Shown here piece after piece: positions 1 through 7,414 of a stretch of DNA of 9,241 nt. The DNA is taken from assembly GCA_002423365.1 (NCBI GenBank), contig DIVU01000098.1, positions 3,105 to 12,345 of the forward strand, in the 5' to 3' direction. The translations under genes and the position numbers were made by a program. How positions within the stretch are numbered: the stretch's first letter is position 1; each line of letters opens with the position of its first letter. Source of the DNA: Desulfuromonadaceae bacterium UBA6124. GTDB lineage: Bacteria; Desulfobacterota; Desulfuromonadia; Desulfuromonadales; Trichloromonadaceae. A model generated the notes under the pieces. It was not told where the DNA came from, did not search any database, and saw only the letters and a program-made list of their open reading frames with translations.

Positions 1-1278
1 CTCGGCTTCATCTATTGGTCGACGGCGGGCTATATGGTGCGCCAGACCGACGCCGCCATCGAGGCCGAGGTGGTGGGGCTGGCGGAACGCTACGACCGCA
101 CCGGCCTGCCGGGACTGACCGCGCTGATCTCCGAGCGCATGGCTCGGGAGCCGAACGGCCCGGTGATGTATCTGCTCGCCGACCGCCGCCTGCATCCGCT
201 CCTCGGCAACCTGAGCCGTTGGCCGCAGGGGGAGGAACCTCGGGCCGGTTGGCTGAGCTTTCGCCTGGAAGAGGACCGGGGCGCCGCGAAGAAGGGACAC
301 GTGGCCCGGGCGCGGCTGTTCAAGCTGGAAGGGGGATTGAATCTGCTGGTCGGGCGGGATGTGCACGAGCTGGAGAAGATCCAGCAGCTGATCGTCTCGA
401 CCCTGGCCTGGGGGCTGGCCCTCACCGCCGTTCTCGCCCTGGTCGGCGGCGCCCTGCTCAGCCGGGGCTTTCTGCGCCGAGTCGAGAGCATCAACGACAC
501 CTGCCGCGAGATCATCACCGGCGATCTCTCCCGGCGCATTCCCGTGAGCGGCGCCCAGGACGATTTCGATCAGCTGGCGGGCAATCTCAACGCCATGCTC
601 GATCGGATCGAGGCCCTGATGTCCGGGGTGCGCCAGGTCTCCGACAACATCGCTCACGATCTGCGCACGCCCCTGGCGCGCCTGCGTAATCTGCTGGAGA
701 CGCTGCGCGGCCAAACCCAGGAGGAGCACAATCGTGAGCTGCTCGACCGGGCGGTGGCCGAAGCCGACGGCCTGCTGACCACCTTCAAGGCGCTTTTGCG
801 CATCGGCCAAGTCGAGTCGGGGAGCCGCCGCGCCGGTTTTCAGGAGGTCGATCCAGCCGAGCTGCTGCGGGACGTCATCGAATTCTACGAGCCGCTGGCC
901 GACGAGAAAGAGCAGCATATCGAGACCCATCTGCTCGCCGCCCCGAAGCTGCGCGGCGACCGCGACCTGCTTTTTCAGGCTTTCGCCAACCTGCTCGACA
1001 ACGCCATCAAGTACACCCCGCCCCAGGGGCGCATCTGGGTGGCCCTGGCCGGAACGCGGGTGATCGTGGCCGATAACGGGCCGGGCATCCCGCCGGAAGC
1101 CCGGGACAAGGTCTTGCAGCGCTTCTATCGGCTGGAGGAAAGTCGCTCCACCCCCGGAAACGGCCTCGGCCTGGCGCTGGTGGCGGCGGTGGCGCAGCTG
1201 CACAACGCCCGCATCCGGCTCGAAGAGAATGGGCCGGGGCTGAGGGTGATTCTCAATTTTCCGGAAACGAGCGGATAG
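1..1278 (+). CDS. Sensor histidine kinase, 5' end outside window
   Basis: Inner-membrane sensor kinase of a two-component system: it autophosphorylates on His and passes the phosphate to a response regulator, probably encoded just off the left edge. The frame is open from base 1, and the first residues (LGFIYWSTAGY) look like the end of transmembrane helix 1, so the Met at 34 is internal. Numbering visible residues from base 1, a periplasmic sensor region of about 110 residues is followed by TM2 (about 128-154), HAMP (155-208), the HisKA H-box IAHDLRTPLARL with phospho-acceptor His219 (bases 655-657), the N-box NLLDNAIKYT (330-339), the G1 box ADNGPGIP (357-364) and the G2 box GNGLGL (386-391). 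All catalytic boxes are intact. The sensor region has no domain I recognise, so the signal is unknown. The following htrA gene suggests an envelope-stress role, by inference. The family call is very secure; the specific name is not. Confidence 0.95.
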   Translation, partial: LGFIYWSTAGYMVRQTDAAIEAEVVGLAERYDRTGLPGLTALISERMAREPNGPVMYLLADRRLHPLLGNLSRWPQGEEPRAGWLSFRLEEDRGAAKKGHVARARLFKLEGGLNLLVGRDVHELEKIQQLIVSTLAWGLALTAVLALVGGALLSRGFLRRVESINDTCREIITGDLSRRIPVSGAQDDFDQLAGNLNAMLDRIEALMSGVRQVSDNIAHDLRTPLARLRNLLETLRGQTQEEHNRELLDRAVAEADGLLTTFKALLRIGQVESGSRRAGFQEVDPAELLRDVIEFYEPLADEKEQHIETHLLAAPKLRGDRDLLFQAFANLLDNAIKYTPPQGRIWVALAGTRVIVADNGPGIPPEARDKVLQRFYRLEESRSTPGNGLGLALVAAVAQLHNARIRLEENGPGLRVILNFPETSG

Positions 1279-1311
1279 CCGCACATCCAACCACGCACCA
1301 CGGAGGAACCC

Positions 1312-2715
1312 ATGAAACATCGTCCGGCACATTTCATCATCCTGCTCTTGTCCCTGCTGCTGAGTCTGCCCTTTTCCGGGCTGGCGGCGGCTCCCCCCGA
1401 TTTCGTCGTGCTCGCCAAGGAACTGAAACCGGCGGTGGTCAACATCAGCACCGCGCAGAAGGCCAAGCAGCAGCAGCGGCGGCCGATGCAGCCCCGCAGT
1501 CCTTTCAACCCGCACAACGACTTTTTCGACGATTTCTTCAATCGCTTCTTCGAGGGGATGCCGCAGGGTCCCAGCCAGAAACAGGCTCTCGGTTCGGGCT
1601 TCATCATCTCCAAGGACGGCTACATCATGACCAACGACCATGTCGTCAACGGCGCCGACACGGTGACGGTCAAGCTCTCCGACGGCCGCACCTTCGACGC
1701 GACCATCAAGGGGCAGGATGAAAAGCTCGATCTGGCGCTGCTCAAGATCGAGACCAAGGAAGCCCTGCCGGTCGCGGCGCTGGGGGACAGCGACAAGCTG
1801 GAGGTCGGCGAATGGGTGATGGCCATCGGCAACCCCTTTGGTCTGGAACAGACGGTGACCGCCGGTATCGTCTCGGCCAAGGGGCGGGTGATCGGCGCCG
1901 GGCCTTACGACGACTTTATCCAGACCGACGCCTCGATCAATCCGGGCAACTCCGGCGGCCCGCTCTTCAACAGTGACGGCCAGGTGGTCGGCATCAACAC
2001 CGCGATCATCGCCGGCGGCCAGGGGATCGGTTTCGCCACCCCGGTGAACGCCGCCAAGGACATCCTCGACCAGCTCAAGGAAACCGGTCATGTTACCCGG
2101 GGCTGGTTGGGCGTCAGCGTGCAACCGATGACCGAAGAGCTGGCCGACTCCTTCGAGCTCAATGAGGCCAAAGGGGCGCTCGTCGCCGAGGTCACCAGTG
2201 ATTCACCGGCGGGACGGGCCGGGGTCAAGCGCGGCGACATCATCGTCCGCTACGACGGCGCGGCGGTCAATGAAACCAAGGACCTGCCGCGGCTGGTGGC
2301 GGCGACGCCGGTGAACAAGACGGTCGATCTCGGCATTCTCCGTGACGGCAAGGAAAAGACCCTCAAGGTCAAGATCGCCAAACTGGAAGATGGCCAAAGC
2401 GCGGTGAGTGAGGGCGAGGAAGGCGGCGAGCCGGGACAACTCGGGCTGTCCCTCTCCAATATCTCCCCGGAACTGGCGGCCCGTCTCGGCCTCCAGGGCA
2501 CCGACGGGGTGCTGATCAATGCCGTCGATCCCAACAGCTCGGCGGCCGCCAGCCAGCTGCGGCGGGGCGACGTGATTCTCGAAGTCAACGGCAAGGCGAC
2601 CCCGAATGTCGCGGCCTTCACGTCCGCCGTGGGCAGGGTAAAGAAGGGGGATACGCTGCGTCTGCTGGTACAGCGCGGCGAATCGGTCCTTTACACCACG
2701 CTCAAGGCGGATTGA
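1312..2715 (+). CDS. degP: Periplasmic Do/HtrA (DegP/DegQ-like) serine endoprotease
   Basis: Envelope quality-control protease/chaperone that degrades misfolded periplasmic proteins. The 467-residue length matches DegP/DegQ. A Sec signal peptide (hydrophobic core about 8-24, cleavage likely near the AAA at 25-27) precedes a trypsin-like domain with the complete triad: His110 (TNDHVVN), Asp140 (KLDLALL) and Ser214 (GNSGGPLFN). Two PDZ domains follow, about 263-355 and 375-465. The LA loop (about 50-92) is rich in Gln, Phe and Asp and lacks the Cys pair of E. coli DegP, so it is nearer DegQ/MucD in style; the symbol is a family label. The start is supported by GGAGG at 1302-1306, five bases before ATG. 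It lies 33 bases after the kinase stop and overlaps the next gene by one base, so the three genes are probably one transcript, perhaps controlled by the kinase's own regulator (inference). Confidence 0.95.
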   Translation: MKHRPAHFIILLLSLLLSLPFSGLAAAPPDFVVLAKELKPAVVNISTAQKAKQQQRRPMQPRSPFNPHNDFFDDFFNRFFEGMPQGPSQKQALGSGFIISKDGYIMTNDHVVNGADTVTVKLSDGRTFDATIKGQDEKLDLALLKIETKEALPVAALGDSDKLEVGEWVMAIGNPFGLEQTVTAGIVSAKGRVIGAGPYDDFIQTDASINPGNSGGPLFNSDGQVVGINTAIIAGGQGIGFATPVNAAKDILDQLKETGHVTRGWLGVSVQPMTEELADSFELNEAKGALVAEVTSDSPAGRAGVKRGDIIVRYDGAAVNETKDLPRLVAATPVNKTVDLGILRDGKEKTLKVKIAKLEDGQSAVSEGEEGGEPGQLGLSLSNISPELAARLGLQGTDGVLINAVDPNSSAAASQLRRGDVILEVNGKATPNVAAFTSAVGRVKKGDTLRLLVQRGESVLYTTLKAD

Positions 2716-2717
2716 TG
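2713..2717 (+). promoter_or_regulatory. TGATG stop-start overlap (translational coupling)
   Basis: The TGA of the HtrA gene (2713-2715) shares its A with the ATG of the radical SAM gene (2715-2717). This arrangement typically allows ribosomes to reinitiate and is the main reason for choosing this start. Confidence 0.6.
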
Positions 2718-3746
2718 AAGGCAGGGATGGAACCAGCCGCGCGGCGGATCTGCACCCATCCCTTTGCCTGGTGCGAAATCCATCCCGATGGGTCGGTCTT
2801 CAGCTGCTGTCCGGCCTGGCTGAAGACCCCCATCGGGAACCTGTTGGAACAATCCCTGGCGGAAATCTGGAACGGCCCCGCCGCGCGGGGCCTGCGCCGC
2901 AACATTCTCAACGGCACCTTTCACAACTGCAGCCGCAAGCGCTGCCCGCGCCTGGCTTGCGATGCGCCGCCGGTCATGGCCCTGGCCGAAGTCGCCGATC
3001 CGGAGCTGCGCGCCGCGCTGGAGCGGGGCAAGGTCCATCTTCCCTTCGGGCCGAAAATCCTCAATCTCTGTTTCGATCCCCGCTGCAACCTGAGCTGTCC
3101 CACCTGCCGTCCGTCGCCGGTCGTCCTCGATGCCGCCGGGCGGGAGCGGGTCGATCTTCTCGCCCGACGCATCGCCGAGCAGGCCGCGCCCCACGCCGAG
3201 GAACTGATCGTTTCCGGCTACGGCGATCCCTTCGGCAGTCCCGCCTACCGCGAGCTGTTGACCGCGATCACCCCGCGCAGATGGCCGCGTCTGCGTCGGG
3301 TGGGGTTGCACACCAACGGCCAGCTTTGGGACGCGGCCACCTGGGCGCAACTCGCCCACCTGCATCCGCTGGTCAAGACGGCGGAAATCTCCATCGACGC
3401 CGCCAGCGCCGCGACCTACGCCGAAAACCGCCGGGGCGGCGATTTCGGCCGCCTGCTGCGCAACCTCGACGTCATCGCCACCCTCGCCATCCCCCTCAAG
3501 TTCAGTTGCGTCGTCCAGCGCAACAACTACCGGGAACTCCCCGCCTTCGTCGAACAGGCCCGCCGTTACGGCGCTTCCGTTTATTTCAGCCGCCTGGTCA
3601 ACTGGGGCACTTTCGACCGCGCCGAATTCGCCCGCCGCGCCGTGCATCTGCCCGACCATCCCGAACACGAAGAACTGTGCGCCATCCTTCGTCAATTCGA
3701 CGGCCTTGCCGACGTCGATCTCGGCAACCTGCGGCTGCTGCTGTGA
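2715..3746 (+). CDS. Radical SAM protein with N-terminal SPASM-like Cys domain
   Basis: Predicted cytoplasmic Fe-S enzyme of the radical SAM superfamily; substrate unknown. Numbered from the ATG at 2715, the core carries CX3CX2C at Cys124/128/131 (CNLSCPTC), which ligates the SAM-binding 4Fe-4S cluster. Strand motifs of the fold follow: ELIVSGYGDPFG (163-174, in place of GGEP), VGLHTNGQLWD (196-206) and EISIDAASAATY (224-235). The N-terminal region (about 12-83) has seven Cys (13, 20, 31, 32, 72, 77, 82) and the SPASM-style pattern of DGSVFSCC, IGNLLEQSLAEIWN and LRRNIL. SPASM usually sits C-terminal to the core, so the order is reversed here. I chose ATG 2715, which overlaps the protease stop (TGATG), over TTG 2712; GGCGG at 2706-2710 is a plausible weak ribosome site, and ATG 2727 is an alternative. 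Coupling to htrA suggests co-expression, but no established functional link is known to me. A RiPP-maturation or protein-modification role is possible but unsupported, as no precursor peptide is seen nearby. Confidence 0.85.
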   Translation: MKAGMEPAARRICTHPFAWCEIHPDGSVFSCCPAWLKTPIGNLLEQSLAEIWNGPAARGLRRNILNGTFHNCSRKRCPRLACDAPPVMALAEVADPELRAALERGKVHLPFGPKILNLCFDPRCNLSCPTCRPSPVVLDAAGRERVDLLARRIAEQAAPHAEELIVSGYGDPFGSPAYRELLTAITPRRWPRLRRVGLHTNGQLWDAATWAQLAHLHPLVKTAEISIDAASAATYAENRRGGDFGRLLRNLDVIATLAIPLKFSCVVQRNNYRELPAFVEQARRYGASVYFSRLVNWGTFDRAEFARRAVHLPDHPEHEELCAILRQFDGLADVDLGNLRLLL

Positions 3747-3868
3747 ATTTTCCGTCAGGTTTGTCTTTATTGGCTGGTTGCCGCACAGGGAAAATCTTGG
3801 CCGGTCCCAACGCAGCGCCCAATGCAAAGACATTTCCCCTCTGACTCACTCCTCACTAATATCAAAGC
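3747..3868. other. Short convergent intergenic region
   Basis: This stretch of 122 bases separates the two convergent operons, both of which end here. No ORF of note is visible. I found no hairpin followed by a T-tract on either strand. The only inverted repeat noticed, ATTTTCC (3747-3753) with GGAAAAT (3789-3795), has a 35-base loop and is not a convincing terminator. It marks the left boundary of the probable acquired module. Confidence 0.5.
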
Positions 3869-6800
3869 TCACGGAGATGTCTTTTCGGTCTTCATTTCGA
3901 AACTCTCGCCCGAGGTGTTGGATTGCAGGCGCTTCGCCGTTTCGTAAAGCGTTTCAAAACGTAATGGTGATACATGGAAGGTCTTGTCGAAACTGGCGGT
4001 CGCGAGCCTGGTTCCGTCCGGGCTGAACGCCACGGCGCTTACCGCGTTTTGATGAACGGTGATGGTTTTTACGAGCTGGTTCCCGGCCGTGTCGAAGACG
4101 CGAACAATGGCATCATCGCACCCGACAGCGATTTGCCCGCCATCCTGGCTGTAGGCGAGAGCGCGGCAGTAGCCGGCCCCCTCGACCGTAATAATGCTAT
4201 TGGGCTCCTTCTCTTCCTTCTCTGCCTGGCTAAAAGCCGTTACCGGCCACAGGTAAACCCAATGTCTGAACAGGGCGGCGACGGTTGCGCCATCGGGGCT
4301 GAAGGCCATTCTGGTGAAGGCAGGAGTTTTATCGCCTTGGACGACGGGGGCGGCGATCGTTCCGAGATGCTCTCCGGAAATGCTCCAAAGCTGCAATTTG
4401 CCATCGTAGCCCGCGGTTGCCCACTGGTCTTCTTTTAACGGGTGAAAAGCAACGGCAGAGGCTTGCGCCCAGTTTTGGCTGAAATGCTTCACCGGGATCG
4501 CCGCGGCTTGGTCGTCGGGGTTATCGAGGGGGTAGAGCCAGGCATAGCCATCCGCGCCTGCGCTGGCCAGGAACTTCCCGTTCGGGCTGAACGCCAGGTC
4601 GCGAAGTTGGTCCTCATGTTTTTCGAAATTCACGATCATGTCGCCCGACGCTACGTCCCAGAGTTTCACGCTTTTGTCGAACCCTGCGGTGGCCACGCGG
4701 GTTCCTTTGGGATCAAGGGCAACACTGAAGACCTGATCCGTGTGGTTTCGCAGCGTATGCATCAATCGCGGTTGACTTCCGGAGACGTTCCACAGTTTTG
4801 CCGTCCGATCGGCACCACCGGTGGCGAGGGTCGTACCGTTCGGACCAAAGGCGATACTGGTGACGGCGCCGGTGTGCCCCGCGATATTCCAGAATTTGAC
4901 GGTGCGGTCGCGGCTCGCGCTGGCCAGATGATGACCGTTCGGAGTGAAACTGACGGCTTCCACAAAACCACGGTGACCTCTGAGCGTGAGCATGTTCTCG
5001 CCGGTTTTGGCATCCCAAAGCTTCACCATATTATCGCCGCCCCCGCTCGCGATCCGCGTGCCGTCCGGACTGATGGCGATGCAGCGCACGCGCTCGCCAT
5101 GGCCGGCGAGGATGCGCTCAACCCATTTGACAGAAGTCGATTCCGGCCATGGCGACGGCCCGGCCGATCTGGCCAGAATCCCCTCCAGGGAATCGTGCGC
5201 CGGTTTCCACACGCGAACGTAATTGTCGCGACTGGCGGTCACCAGCGACTTTCCGTCTGGGGTGAACATGACCGCGTCGCTCTCCTTCCGGGTGGGAACA
5301 CGCAGGCGTTCGGTTTTTGTGGCGATGTGCCAGATGCCCGTTGCGGTCCGGTCGGGTCCGCCGAACTCGACGTTGGCCGTGGCCAGGTATCCTCCGTCAG
5401 GGCTGAAGTCGAGCCCCATAACCCGGTCCCCTTGCACGTCGATGGTGGCAATGGGGTCGGGCCTTGGAGACGGCGATGCCAGATCCCAGACTTTAATGAC
5501 GCGCTCGTTGCCGCTGTCGGCAGTGGCCAGGCGACTGCCGTCGCGGTTGACGGCAAATGCGGAGTAGATAGGTCCACCATGGGCGAAAGACCGAATGGGC
5601 GTATGCGGATTATCGAGGGACCAGAGGTATGCCGTGTCATCAGCGACCGTCACCAGCCTGTCGCCGGTCGGCAGGAAGGCGACGTCACGGACCCACTTTT
5701 CGTGCCCGAAGACAAAAGGCGTCTTCCGGGGATGTCCGGTCGAGAGATCCCACACCCGCGCGTTCCCATCCTTGCCGGCGGTCGCCAGCATTAGACCTTC
5801 CGGGTCCGGGCTGAAGGCGATATCGGAAACCAAATCTCCGGCGCGCAGTGTCCATTCGAGCCGTGATGTCTGGATGGCATGCCGTAAAGCGTCCTCCGCC
5901 GCCGGCGTGGATGAGAAACCGAGGCGGACGGCCTGAATCGGGGACATCCCGAAGAGGGCGGTCTTCTCAACCGCTTCCAGGGCCAAGTCAAGGCTGCGTC
6001 CGGGATCGAACAGGGCGGTATAGACCGACTCTGCCGCCTTCTGGTTCGCTTCGGCACGAAGCTCTTCCCAGGTTGCGTAGAGCCATCCCGCAATGGCGAC
6101 CGCGGTCATGGTCGCAAGGGCCGCCAGCCACTGGTGGAGAGCGCGCTTGGCGGCATGCTCGCGGGCATGCTTAACGGCCAGGCTACGTTCCTGGCCGGCA
6201 ACGTAGCCGTGCAGCCAGTCGAGAATGGCCGGGGCGAGAACGTCGTGAAAGATCTCGTAACGCACCGCTCTTGGATTGTCGGGTGGTGCCGCGACCGTGC
6301 GCAAAATACGATGATCTTCTAGCGACTTCAGGACACTCGGCACCCGTGCGGCGAGATCCCCTGCCCAGCCGATGAGATCTTCCCTCCAGCATGCCACCTT
6401 GGTGCCGCTCGGTGTGACAAGGCGGTCGAAGAAAGTGGCGCAGACCTCCTTGCTGGCCTCATCGAGATTGGACATGACATCGCCCAGGTGGGTGCGGACA
6501 ATTTCCCTGGCGCCCTTCAGCCGATCGAGGGTTTCACGACGAAGGGCGTTAGAGCCCACCCCCTTTTCTTCCTTCCAGAGGCGTACCATGACCAACTGCA
6601 GAAAGGGGGCTTCGACTTGGTTTTTTTCCTGTTGGGGAGCGCCGTTGCCGCCGTGACGCCCCGCAGAGACCTGCCCCGTCACGACCTGCCGGATCAGCTC
6701 ATTGATGAGGTCATCCTCGATGGTGACGGCCGCCCCTTCCCTTGCATACTTCTGGTTCCAGACCGTAAGCGGCCTGCGGATTGCCTCCGCGGCCCCGCCC

Positions 6801-7414
6801 GGGTCAAGGTGACTCAATGCCAGACGGTTGCTCATCAGCTCGGGGATGCGTTCCTTGAAGCGGTCGAGCTTTGCCAGGCTGTCGTCGCGCAGGGAGATGA
6901 GAAAGCCGACATCGATGTCGTCGCGGTTCACGGCGCGGGCGAGTTGCGCTTCGAACGAGGAGGAGTCGGAGGATTTCGGATGGTAGAGAAAGTACTCCTC
7001 GAACTGGTCGAGGATGACGAGAACTGTTTCATGGGCAGCCTCGGCGCAGGCCCGGAGAATCTCGTCGAAGGGCAGGGTTTCAGCGGGTTTGGGTTGGTCG
7101 CGCCCCGCTTTCCACACCTCATCAATGCAGTCGCGGGTAAGCTCCTGCAGGAACTCGTTCTTGACCCAATCGCGAAAGACAATGACGGGCGTCTTCGGCC
7201 GCTCCCGGCGTAGCTGTGGTACGACGCCGGCCATCAGCACGGAACTTTTTCCGACACCACTCGCCCCGTAGAGGATGGTCAAGGGCGATGCGATCATGTT
7301 CGCAATAATGATGCGCTGATCGCTTTCGCGACCGAAAAAAAACTCGCGGTCAGTCTCCTGGAAGGGCTGCAGACCGACGTAGGGGCAGATTTTCCGTTCT
7401 CCGTCGACGTTCAT
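3869..7414 (-). CDS. nSTAND1-type STAND NTPase with TM segment and WD40 repeats
   Basis: Large (1181 aa) signal-transduction NTPase, the probable sensor/switch of a two-gene conflict system. It opens with the nSTAND1 entry motif (PYVGLQPFQETDREFFFGRE, 11-30), then Walker A GASGVGKS (50-57), Walker B VLVILDQFEE (131-140), a sensor-like FLISLRDD (171-178) and a winged-helix end YEIFHDVLAPAILDW (386-400). A basic linker leads to one hydrophobic helix (about 429-448), then a helical segment (455-515) typical of STAND-WD40 proteins, and about 14 WD40 blades (521-1148) with repeated SPDG and xLWD motifs, enough for two seven-bladed propellers. Blades 7 and 8 abut with a shortened linker (842-847). 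In STAND proteins ligand binding by the repeats drives NTP-dependent oligomerisation. No effector domain is fused; the SIR2 partner upstream overlaps by 4 bases, so the effector probably acts in trans (inference). The start codon ATG lies inside the partner's stop codon region, with GGAG at 7426-7429 as possible ribosome site. No frameshift seen. Confidence 0.9.
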   Translation of the reverse strand: MNVDGERKICPYVGLQPFQETDREFFFGRESDQRIIIANMIASPLTILYGASGVGKSSVLMAGVVPQLRRERPKTPVIVFRDWVKNEFLQELTRDCIDEVWKAGRDQPKPAETLPFDEILRACAEAAHETVLVILDQFEEYFLYHPKSSDSSSFEAQLARAVNRDDIDVGFLISLRDDSLAKLDRFKERIPELMSNRLALSHLDPGGAAEAIRRPLTVWNQKYAREGAAVTIEDDLINELIRQVVTGQVSAGRHGGNGAPQQEKNQVEAPFLQLVMVRLWKEEKGVGSNALRRETLDRLKGAREIVRTHLGDVMSNLDEASKEVCATFFDRLVTPSGTKVACWREDLIGWAGDLAARVPSVLKSLEDHRILRTVAAPPDNPRAVRYEIFHDVLAPAILDWLHGYVAGQERSLAVKHAREHAAKRALHQWLAALATMTAVAIAGWLYATWEELRAEANQKAAESVYTALFDPGRSLDLALEAVEKTALFGMSPIQAVRLGFSSTPAAEDALRHAIQTSRLEWTLRAGDLVSDIAFSPDPEGLMLATAGKDGNARVWDLSTGHPRKTPFVFGHEKWVRDVAFLPTGDRLVTVADDTAYLWSLDNPHTPIRSFAHGGPIYSAFAVNRDGSRLATADSGNERVIKVWDLASPSPRPDPIATIDVQGDRVMGLDFSPDGGYLATANVEFGGPDRTATGIWHIATKTERLRVPTRKESDAVMFTPDGKSLVTASRDNYVRVWKPAHDSLEGILARSAGPSPWPESTSVKWVERILAGHGERVRCIAISPDGTRIASGGGDNMVKLWDAKTGENMLTLRGHRGFVEAVSFTPNGHHLASASRDRTVKFWNIAGHTGAVTSIAFGPNGTTLATGGADRTAKLWNVSGSQPRLMHTLRNHTDQVFSVALDPKGTRVATAGFDKSVKLWDVASGDMIVNFEKHEDQLRDLAFSPNGKFLASAGADGYAWLYPLDNPDDQAAAIPVKHFSQNWAQASAVAFHPLKEDQWATAGYDGKLQLWSISGEHLGTIAAPVVQGDKTPAFTRMAFSPDGATVAALFRHWVYLWPVTAFSQAEKEEKEPNSIITVEGAGYCRALAYSQDGGQIAVGCDDAIVRVFDTAGNQLVKTITVHQNAVSAVAFSPDGTRLATASFDKTFHVSPLRFETLYETAKRLQSNTSGESFEMKTEKTSP
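7411..7414 (-). promoter_or_regulatory. ATGA overlap coupling SIR2 gene to STAND gene
   Basis: Read on the minus strand, the four bases ATGA contain the ATG of the STAND gene (7414-7412) and the TGA of the SIR2 gene (7413-7411). This strongly implies one transcript and coupled translation, and supports a stoichiometric partnership of the two proteins. Confidence 0.85.

Noticed and set aside
34..36. ATG at 34 as the true start of the histidine kinase
   Set aside because: The frame is open to base 1 with residues typical of the end of a first transmembrane helix, so the gene begins outside the window.
2712..2714. TTG as the start of the radical SAM gene
   Set aside because: ATG follows immediately at 2715 and gives the usual stop-start overlap with the protease gene; TTG adds only one residue.
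3747..3795. ATTTTCC/GGAAAAT inverted repeat as a terminator between the convergent operons
   Set aside because: The loop is 35 bases, the arms are AT-rich and no T-tract follows.
2691..3833. Long minus-strand ORF of 380 codons opposite the radical SAM gene
   Set aside because: The plus strand encodes clear radical SAM motifs over the same bases; the antisense translation is low-complexity Gly/Ala/Arg-rich sequence without motifs.
4442..5794. Long plus-strand ORF of 450 codons opposite the STAND gene
   Set aside because: It is antisense to the WD40 repeats, shows no family motif, and its length follows from the GC-rich codon bias of the real minus-strand gene.
3967..5854. Imperfect DNA repeats that could suggest a CRISPR or tandem array
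   Set aside because: They are in frame, spaced about 40 codons or fewer and encode WD40 motifs; they have no constant repeat/spacer structure.
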